Below, in pieces: positions 15,386 to 20,589 of a stretch of DNA of 20,589 nt (positions are counted from its first letter, which is position 1; each line of letters begins with the position of its first letter). The DNA is from Alphaproteobacteria bacterium (GTDB taxonomy: Bacteria; Pseudomonadota; Alphaproteobacteria; Puniceispirillales; UBA1172): contig JAGWAQ010000008.1 of NCBI GenBank assembly GCA_021296375.1, positions 1 through 20,589 of the forward strand, given 5' to 3'. Under the pieces are notes generated by a model. It saw only the letters and a list, made by a program, of their open reading frames with translations, was not told the origin of the DNA and made no database searches. The position numbers were made by a program, and so were the translations under genes.

Positions 15386-17164
15386 ATGGCTGAACCAACA
15401 TTGCGTTATGGCGTTAACGGCACTTCTAACCTTCCCGGGTCATTTTTTGAAGCGGCATCGCAAGACCCTGACAAAACCCTGCTGGTGGCCAAGAAATCCG
15501 GCGAATGGACCCCCATGACCTTTAAGGAAACCGAAGATCAGGTTCGGCGCCTTGCGGGGGTGCTGCTTGGTCTCGGGGTCAAGCCTGGCGACAAGGTTTT
15601 TGTGTCAGCGGAAAACCGTCCGGAATGGGCAGTGGCGGATCTGGCCATTATGGCGATTGGCGCGATTGTGGTGCCAGCTTTTGTGACCAATACCGAAGAT
15701 GATTTCTATTACATCATGTCGCATTCGGAAGCCGTTGTTGGCATCACCTCAGGGGGCAGCCTGGCGGATAGCGTGTCCCGTGCCGCCAGCCAGTGCAGTG
15801 GGCTGAAAACCATGATCGTCATGGATGGCGAAACCAAAAGCCGCAGCTCCAAATCCCTCAAGGTGCTGGACTGGTCCGAAGAGCTGGCCAAGGTTGATGG
15901 CCCTGCTGATCTTGATGACAGGGTCGCGGGGCTTGATGCTGATGACGTTTGCTGTTTCATCTATACTTCAGGCACCGGCGGCCGTCCGAAGGGCGTGATG
16001 CTGACCCATAAATCCATTCAGGCGAATATCACCGCCGCTATTGACCTGCTGAAGGAAGGTGATGTGGCGGAAGACCAGCGCTTCCTGTCGCTGTTGCCCT
16101 TGTCCCATTCCTATGAACATACCGCCGGCATGCATCTGCCGTTCCAGACACGTTCCGAAGTCTGGTACTGTGAGAGCGCCGACCAGATCGCCAATAACCT
16201 TGCGGAAGTTTCCCCGACCCTGATGACAGCGGTGCCGCGTCTTTACGAAGTCCTGCATGATCGCATCACCCGCGGCGTCAAGGCCAAGGGCGGGGTGTCG
16301 GAAAAACTCTTCAACGCGGCGGTTCGGATTGGCATCAAGCGGATGAACGGGGAACGCCTGTCTGTTGGCGAAGCGCTGATTAATCCTTTGCTCGACAAGC
16401 TGGTGCGCAAAAAAGTCAAGATGCGCCTTGGCGGCCGTCTTCAGTTCTTTATTTCTGGCGGTGCCGCGCTTAATCCTGAAATCGGCGGTTTCTTCATGGG
16501 GCTTGGGGTCAATATCCTGCAGGGTTACGGCCAGACTGAAGCGTCTCCGCTGATCTCCGCCAACCGCCCCGGCAGCATCAAGATTGAAACCGTTGGCCCC
16601 GCCGTGCAGGGGGTTGAGGTCAAGCTTACCGATGAAACGGAAATTATTGTCCGTGGTGATCTGCTGATGAAAGGGTACTGGAAAGACAAGGCGGCTACGG
16701 ACGAGACCATCGTTAACGGCTGGCTCCATACCGGTGACCTGGGGTCGATTGACGACAACGGCTTCATCACCATCACCGGCCGCAAGAAAGACATTATTGT
16801 CAATTCCGGCGGCGACAACATCGCCCCGAGCCGTGTTGAGGGCATCCTGACCATGGAACCCGAGATTGAACAGGCCATGGTGGATGGTGATAAAAAGCCG
16901 TGGCTGGCGGCTGTCATTGTGCCATCACCATCACTGGTTGATAATGCCGCTGACGCAAAAGCTGTCCAGAAAGCGGTGGCGGAAGCGGTTGAACGTGCCA
17001 ATCACCGTTTGTCAAAGCTGGAGCAGGTGCGGCGTTTTCTGATTGCTGATGAAGCCTTTACGGTTGATAATGCGCAGATGACGGCGACCCTGAAGGCCCG
17101 CCGCCACGTCATTCGCGAGGTTTACGGTGAGCGTATTGACGCGCTTTACCCGAAGAAATCCTGA
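15386..17164 (+). CDS. Long-chain-fatty-acid--CoA ligase (AMP-forming)
   Basis: A 592-residue adenylate-forming enzyme of the COG1022 long-chain acyl-CoA synthetase group, which activates fatty acids to acyl-AMP and then acyl-CoA. The ATP-binding P-loop is YTSGTGGRPKG at residues 193-203. GYGQTEASPLI is the A5 motif, WLHTGDLGSIDDNGF the A7 region, and GRKKDIIVNSGGDNIAP the hinge region. C-terminal Lys-containing MTATLKARRH is the A10 motif with the catalytic Lys. The open frame extends upstream to a GTG at 15353. I prefer the ATG at 15386 because homologues begin close to this point, though neither start has a clear ribosome binding site. The enzyme would feed beta-oxidation or lipid synthesis at the inner membrane. 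Confidence 0.92.
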   Translation: MAEPTLRYGVNGTSNLPGSFFEAASQDPDKTLLVAKKSGEWTPMTFKETEDQVRRLAGVLLGLGVKPGDKVFVSAENRPEWAVADLAIMAIGAIVVPAFVTNTEDDFYYIMSHSEAVVGITSGGSLADSVSRAASQCSGLKTMIVMDGETKSRSSKSLKVLDWSEELAKVDGPADLDDRVAGLDADDVCCFIYTSGTGGRPKGVMLTHKSIQANITAAIDLLKEGDVAEDQRFLSLLPLSHSYEHTAGMHLPFQTRSEVWYCESADQIANNLAEVSPTLMTAVPRLYEVLHDRITRGVKAKGGVSEKLFNAAVRIGIKRMNGERLSVGEALINPLLDKLVRKKVKMRLGGRLQFFISGGAALNPEIGGFFMGLGVNILQGYGQTEASPLISANRPGSIKIETVGPAVQGVEVKLTDETEIIVRGDLLMKGYWKDKAATDETIVNGWLHTGDLGSIDDNGFITITGRKKDIIVNSGGDNIAPSRVEGILTMEPEIEQAMVDGDKKPWLAAVIVPSPSLVDNAADAKAVQKAVAEAVERANHRLSKLEQVRRFLIADEAFTVDNAQMTATLKARRHVIREVYGERIDALYPKKS

Positions 17165-17189
17165 CCCCGCGTCATAGAAAGACAACACT

Positions 17190-17222
17190 ATGTTTGGCAA
17201 TCCTGATGTTTGGCAGTCCTGA
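17190..17222 (+). other. Possible 10-codon upstream ORF created by the 16-bp repeat
   Basis: The first ATG of the array opens a ten-codon frame, MFGNPDVWQS, ending in TGA at 17220-17222. That stop shares its A with the ATG at 17222, the junction reading TGATG. This is the geometry of translational coupling, in which a terminating ribosome can restart at the next gene. The preceding sequence AGAAAGA (17176-17182) could be a weak ribosome binding site. No claim is made that the peptide is functional. Confidence 0.35.
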
Positions 17223-17238
17223 TGTTTGGCAGTCCTGA
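17191..17238. repeat. 16-bp tandem repeat, three copies, over a start-codon region
   Basis: Three head-to-tail 16-base units begin at 17191, 17207 and 17223; the second and third are identical (TGTTTGGCAGTCCTGA) and the first differs at one base. Each unit together with the preceding A creates an ATGTTTGGC start. The array ends six bases into the shared start of the downstream membrane-protein gene. Confidence 0.92.
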
Positions 17239-17635
17239 TGCCATGGTCATCAATCCGGTGATCATCAGCCACGCCATTGCGGCGGTATTCAGCCTTGGTC
17301 TTGGCGCGGTGGTCCTGACCCGGAAAAAAGGCACCCGCCACCATAAATTGCTGGGCCGTATCTGGGCCGGGCTGATGCTCTATGTTGCTGTCACCTCGTT
17401 CTGGATCGGGGAGAGTTTCAGCTATATCCATGGGCTGTCGATCTGGGTGATCTTCGGGATGATCATGGCGGTGATCTCCATTCGCGTTGTTAAAGGCAAG
17501 CGCGGGCTGGCCAGTCACAAGGCATTTATGATCGGCAATTACATCGGCCTGTGGTCAGCTGCGATTCCCGCATTTGTGACAGAAGGCCGCGTGATGCATC
17601 ATGTGGCGGTCTCACTGCTGGGGCAAATTATGTAA
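17222..17635 (+). CDS. Small integral membrane protein, DUF2306-like
   Basis: A 137-residue protein with about four hydrophobic helices: ISHAIAAVFSLGLGAVVL, the LLGRIWAGLMLYVAVTSFWI segment, LSIWVIFGMIMAVISIRVV, and a C-terminal hydrophobic stretch after FMIGNYIG. The early His in ISHAIAA, the KGTRHHKLLGRIWA loop and the SHKAFMIGNY motif match the DUF2306 predicted membrane protein family, whose function is unknown. I chose the ATG at 17222, the third repeated ATG of a tandem array and the first in frame. A TTG at 17210 is in frame but lies within the array. The gene begins 57 bp after the acyl-CoA ligase stop and may be on its transcript. Conserved His residues could bind a cofactor, which is speculative. 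Confidence 0.8.
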   Translation: MFGSPDAMVINPVIISHAIAAVFSLGLGAVVLTRKKGTRHHKLLGRIWAGLMLYVAVTSFWIGESFSYIHGLSIWVIFGMIMAVISIRVVKGKRGLASHKAFMIGNYIGLWSAAIPAFVTEGRVMHHVAVSLLGQIM

Positions 17636-17739
17636 AATAGATGAATAATAGTCGCTTTTAAGATGATTAGGAAAATAATTCTTTCGGGATGATAAATTAG
17701 CCCTTTAGGATAGTTAGTTTTTAATTATTCGGTGGCGGT
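17636..17739. other. AT-rich intergenic region, no gene found
   Basis: This stretch is clearly richer in A and T than the surrounding genes and has stops in all forward frames. Short starts such as the ATG at 17641 and at 17663 end after a few codons. It most likely carries the promoter of the envelope gene pair downstream, but I could not choose a convincing hexamer pair. Confidence 0.4.
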
Positions 17740-17823
17740 ATTTTTATCTCTTTTTACCCCAACCATGTAGGCGTAATTTTAGCCGTTCTTCTGTTTACAA
17801 CGCAGTTTTCCAACGCCCAAGAT
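17740..17823 (+). other. Signal-peptide-like extension of the beta-barrel gene without a standard start codon
   Basis: In frame with the downstream barrel gene, the frame is open back to a TAA at 17722. The stretch 17740-17817 reads IFISFYPNHVGVILAVLLFT followed by TQFSNA, a hydrophobic core with an Ala-type cleavage site before QDVSAA. No ATG, GTG or TTG precedes it; only an ATT at 17740 (with GGTGGCGG at 17731-17738 just before it) or a CTG at 17791 are available. In the next frame a GTG at 17732 reads a hydrophobic MAVFLSLF that would join this frame by one backward slip in the TTTTT at 17751-17755. Confidence 0.5.
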
Positions 17824-19035
17824 GTGTCCGCGGCACGACTTGACTCGTTACTGGAAGCGGTCATTGATGACCCCACCAACCTTGAAAAAAATTTTACCCT
17901 GCTCGAAGAACAAACCCGTACCGGAGATTTGCTGGGCGCCTCGGCTTCGCTTGAACGTATTCTGATCCTTGATCCTGACAGTAAACTTGCGCGGGTGTTA
18001 TTGTCGGAAGTGCAGTTCAACCTTGGCAATTTAACATCGGCGAAATTCACCTTAACGGAATTGCAAAACGACAACAGCACGCCTGCGGAAATGCTGGTGC
18101 GGGTCAATACTATCCTGGATGCGATCACAAGGGCGGAATCCCAATGGCGTTACAGCGCGGCGTTTTCTTTCAACCGCGGGTCGGCCAAAAACCCCCGCGG
18201 CGCGTCGAGCAGTCAAACCATCCTGCTGTCAGATATTGAGATCACCAATGATGCCAGTGATGATTCCGAAGCATTTTATGACACCATGGTAATGGGTAAG
18301 GTGAGTTATGCCTTGCCCAGCCAAAGCCCCCGTGCCCTTGAGGCAACCGCTGTGGCCTATCATCGCGACTATCTGTTTTATGACCCCGGTGATCTGACCA
18401 GCCTGCAACTGTCGATGGAATACCACCAAAGATTTGAACCGCCGATTATTGTCGGGACAAAAATCTCCAATGTTGTGGTTAATGAGGAAACCTACAGCAC
18501 CTCGACCTCAGGCTATGGCCAGATCAGCACGTCGGTGGTCCCGAAAATGAACTTGACGGCCTTTGCCGAAACTTCCCACAGCAATAATTTTGACACCCTG
18601 GCCCGTGGCTCGGCCCGCGATTACAACGGCTTTACCAATACCGTGACGGTCTCCGCCTCATCCGAAATTTTTGATCAACCGGTCCAGCTTTCCGGCAGTT
18701 ATTCCCGCGCTGACCCCGAAGCGGAAGTGTATCAGAACACCAGCCGTTCGATGAGTTTTTCCACCTCAACGACCTTTACCCGCGCCATTATCGGCCTGTC
18801 GGCTATACGGGAATGGGTGCATTACCGCATTGCCGACAGCTTGGTCAGCGCCACCAAACGCGAGGATGTGTCGAGTACCGGTGCGCTTAACCTGACGGTT
18901 CCCTTGCGTCAGGGCGAAAGCACCTCCGCCAGCCTGACCGCGAAAGCCAGTTACAGCTCTGTTGAATCGAGCCTCAGCAACTACGACAAAGACAGCGCCG
19001 AATTCCATATCGGAGTGACGGTGAACACCTATTAA
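17824..19035 (+). CDS. TPR plus outer-membrane beta-barrel protein, Slam/DUF560-like architecture
   Basis: The standard-codon frame starts at a GTG and gives 403 residues, but an in-frame signal-like segment lies just upstream, so the real start is probably near 17740. Residues 7-105 are helical and TPR-like: GDLLGASASLERILILDPDS followed by LARVLLSEVQFNLGNLTSAKF. From about residue 108 (WRYSAAFSFNRGS) to the end, the protein is an alternating, Ser/Thr-rich beta pattern of about 295 residues. It ends EFHIGVTVNTY, with hydrophobic residues at alternate positions and a terminal aromatic, as in BAM-recognised outer-membrane proteins. A TPR domain before a barrel of this size resembles Slam-type surface-protein exporters (DUF560), but I cannot confirm homology. 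It precedes the FecR/cadherin-like gene by 83 bp, so that protein is the natural candidate client. A generic porin is the alternative. Confidence 0.65.
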   Translation: MSAARLDSLLEAVIDDPTNLEKNFTLLEEQTRTGDLLGASASLERILILDPDSKLARVLLSEVQFNLGNLTSAKFTLTELQNDNSTPAEMLVRVNTILDAITRAESQWRYSAAFSFNRGSAKNPRGASSSQTILLSDIEITNDASDDSEAFYDTMVMGKVSYALPSQSPRALEATAVAYHRDYLFYDPGDLTSLQLSMEYHQRFEPPIIVGTKISNVVVNEETYSTSTSGYGQISTSVVPKMNLTAFAETSHSNNFDTLARGSARDYNGFTNTVTVSASSEIFDQPVQLSGSYSRADPEAEVYQNTSRSMSFSTSTTFTRAIIGLSAIREWVHYRIADSLVSATKREDVSSTGALNLTVPLRQGESTSASLTAKASYSSVESSLSNYDKDSAEFHIGVTVNTY

Positions 19036-19041
19036 CCCGCG

Positions 19042-19057
19042 ATCACAGCAATGTGAT
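19042..19057 (+). terminator. Short hairpin after the beta-barrel gene, possible weak terminator or operator
   Basis: ATCACA and TGTGAT form a perfect six-base-pair stem around a GCAA loop, a GNRA-type tetraloop, seven bases after the barrel gene stop. The following sequence TTCCTATC is not a clear T-run, so strong termination is doubtful. The symmetric arms might instead bind a regulator. It could limit read-through into the FecR-domain gene or stabilise the upstream mRNA end. Confidence 0.3.
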
Positions 19058-19118
19058 TTCCTATCAAAAGGATAATGAACTACCACAAAGATAGTTTTTC
19101 CCCAGATTGGTTTTTGAC

Positions 19119-20589
19119 ATGTCCAGATCATCATTTTTGCCCAAGGTTTTCCTCGTGTTGTCATCACTCCTCGCCGTGATGGTTATGCCCGTGACAGGCT
19201 TTGCCCAAAGCCAAGAACGGTCTGGTGTTCTTCTCGCCAGTGAAGGGGATGTCTTTCGTGTCATTGATGGGGCCGCTGGCCAGACCCGCGAGCCACTGTC
19301 GGCGGGGTCGGCTATTTTTGAAGGCGACCGGATTGAAACCGACACCGGCGCGCAGGCCCAGATCATGATGCTGGATCAATCGGTTGTTTCCCTCGGGGAA
19401 AGCACATTGGCGCGCATTGATTCCTATCGCTTTGCCGGCGGGGCTGGCGGCAGTGTCGCGGCTGGCGGCAAGTTCAACCTCAATATTGATCGCGGCAATT
19501 TCCGCATCCTCACCGGCCGGCTTGGCCAGCAGGATGACGCGGTGACCGTCAACATCAAATCGGCTCAGGTGGATATCAATCAGGGCGAGTTGACCGGCCA
19601 GGTCGGGGCGGAGGCGTCCAACGTCGTGCTGCTTTCAGGGATGGCCAGTGTTGGGACATCTGCGGGCAAGCAAGAGTTGAACCGGTCGGGCTGGGGCCTT
19701 GATATCGGCAAAGGCGGTGAGCTGAAGAACCTGCGCAAGTTCAAAAGGAAATTGCGGTTGCTCGCAAAGAAGAAGCGCCAGCAACGTCGCCGTCAGCGTC
19801 GTCAGGGTTTTGATGCGGTTGTGCTGGGCGCCTTGTCGTCGCGTGATGACAGTGGTGATGAATTTCTGCCCACCAAAATCAATACCGATGGCACAGCAGG
19901 TGGTGGCTTGATCGCCGGTCAAAATGATCAAGGTCAAAATGATCAAGGCCAAAATGGCCAAGGTCAGGATGGCCAGGAAGGGTTTGCCCCGGAAAGTTTT
20001 GCCCAGCAAGGGTTTGCTGGCGGCACTTCCGCATCGCCGGGTTCGATCTCCGGTCAGGGCAGCTCGACCAACGACAACCAGTTTGGCTTCACCACATCAG
20101 CCAGCACCTTCAGCGAAGGGGTGGACACGACGCAGGCTGTCCAGGTTGGCAGCGTCACGTCGCTCGGTAAAAATGCCGATAAATTGACCTACAGCATCAC
20201 CGGTGATGACAGCAATCTGTTCAGTATTTCCAGCGATGGCGTGATCTACCTCAAGCAAGGGGCGGTGCCTGATTTTGAAAGCAACCCCACCTATTCGATC
20301 AATGTGCGCGGCACCAAACCTTCAGGCAAGAGCAAGACAAAGACGGTGACTTTCGGCGTGACCGACGCCAACGACGCGCCGACGGCAGTGACCCTCAGCA
20401 ACAATATTCTGCCTGACAAGCTGGTCTATAACACGGTCGAGGTGACGTCGGATTATCTGCTCAACAACACCCGCGTGAATAACAACGGGGAAGGCTGGGA
20501 CCGTTATCATGATGAATCGCGGACCGAATATATTGACAGCCCCATATATTACCCCGGCCCCCAGAAAACCTATATTCACCAGACGATTG
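19119..20589 (+). CDS. Secreted FecR-domain and cadherin-like protein, 5' part
   Basis: The frame runs from ATG 19119 off the window edge, giving 490 residues of a longer protein. Residues 1-31 are a signal peptide: RSSFLPKVF basic start, hydrophobic VLSSLLAVMVM, then TGFA before QSQ. A FecR-like beta domain follows (about 38-200), with SEGDVFRVIDG, EGDRIETDTGAQAQIMMLDQ and a GNFRILTGR strand. Residues 206-229 are a strongly basic linker with 15 Lys/Arg in 24 positions. Four GQNDQ-type repeats lie at 267-286. A cadherin-like beta-sandwich spans about 328-421, with LTYSITGDDSNLFSISSDG, DFE and the calcium-type DANDAPT at 416-422. Such proteins are usually long, multi-domain and exported or cell-surface bound. 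The upstream TPR/barrel protein is a plausible export partner. The ribosome binding site is weak. Confidence 0.85.
   Translation, partial: MSRSSFLPKVFLVLSSLLAVMVMPVTGFAQSQERSGVLLASEGDVFRVIDGAAGQTREPLSAGSAIFEGDRIETDTGAQAQIMMLDQSVVSLGESTLARIDSYRFAGGAGGSVAAGGKFNLNIDRGNFRILTGRLGQQDDAVTVNIKSAQVDINQGELTGQVGAEASNVVLLSGMASVGTSAGKQELNRSGWGLDIGKGGELKNLRKFKRKLRLLAKKKRQQRRRQRRQGFDAVVLGALSSRDDSGDEFLPTKINTDGTAGGGLIAGQNDQGQNDQGQNGQGQDGQEGFAPESFAQQGFAGGTSASPGSISGQGSSTNDNQFGFTTSASTFSEGVDTTQAVQVGSVTSLGKNADKLTYSITGDDSNLFSISSDGVIYLKQGAVPDFESNPTYSINVRGTKPSGKSKTKTVTFGVTDANDAPTAVTLSNNILPDKLVYNTVEVTSDYLLNNTRVNNNGEGWDRYHDESRTEYIDSPIYYPGPQKTYIHQTI
19917..19976 (+). repeat. In-frame 15-bp tandem repeat encoding GQNDQ
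   Basis: Four 15-base units start at 19917, 19932, 19947 and 19962, encoding GQNDQ, GQNDQ, GQNGQ and GQDGQ. The first two differ by no base and divergence increases downstream. The array is followed by a looser protein repeat (EGFAPESFAQQGFAGG). It forms a flexible polar linker between the FecR-like and cadherin-like parts. Confidence 0.9.

Noticed and set aside
15968..16729. 253-residue open frame on - opposite the acyl-CoA ligase
   Set aside because: Antisense shadow of a gene with complete adenylation motifs; no family features of its own.
17764..17769. ATG at 17765 as start of the barrel gene
   Set aside because: It is in another frame and is followed immediately by TAG.
19114..19119. 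Perfect TTGACA hexamer as a promoter -35 site
   Set aside because: Its last base is the first base of the FecR-domain start codon, so a promoter here would start transcription inside the gene.

Overview
The window looks like chromosomal DNA of a Gram-negative, moderately GC-rich alphaproteobacterium. The clues are the dense gene packing, a periplasmic solute-binding protein with a plain (non-lipid) signal peptide, an outer-membrane beta-barrel protein, and gene families typical of marine heterotrophs. A SAR116/Puniceispirillum-like origin is my guess from gene style only. I see no rRNA, tRNA, CRISPR array, insertion sequence or phage gene.

Left part (1-7080) is a nucleoside uptake and salvage block. 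On the + strand it runs: the 3' end of a nucleoside hydrolase, an isopenicillin-N-synthase-like 2OG-Fe(II) oxygenase, a BMP-family periplasmic binding protein, a double-NBD ABC ATPase, two permeases and cytidine deaminase. The spacing is tight and the ABC genes overlap by one base. Uracil phosphoribosyltransferase converges on it from the - strand with a 13-bp tail-to-tail overlap. Together these can import nucleosides, deaminate cytidine, release uracil and make UMP. The oxygenase is the member without an obvious role.

Middle part (7100-15240) is mixed metabolism. It holds a NAPE-PLD/UlaG-like metallo-beta-lactamase-fold lipoprotein and a RimJ/RimL-type acetyltransferase on +. On - are glycerol kinase, a dual-specificity-type phosphatase and a PHP-family metallohydrolase, apparently one operon read PHP-phosphatase-glpK, preceded by an HI0933-type flavoprotein. 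An aldo/keto reductase lies on + and a glycerophosphodiester phosphodiesterase on -, separated by a 15-bp minisatellite.

Right part (15350-20589) begins with a long-chain acyl-CoA ligase and a small DUF2306-type membrane protein whose start region is triplicated by a 16-bp tandem repeat. It ends with an envelope pair: a TPR plus beta-barrel outer-membrane protein (architecture and size like Slam/DUF560 exporters) followed by a secreted FecR-domain/cadherin-like protein that runs off the window. That pair is the best candidate for an undescribed system: a dedicated outer-membrane partner for a large repeat-containing surface or secreted protein. The barrel gene has no canonical start codon in front of an apparently intact signal-peptide segment.
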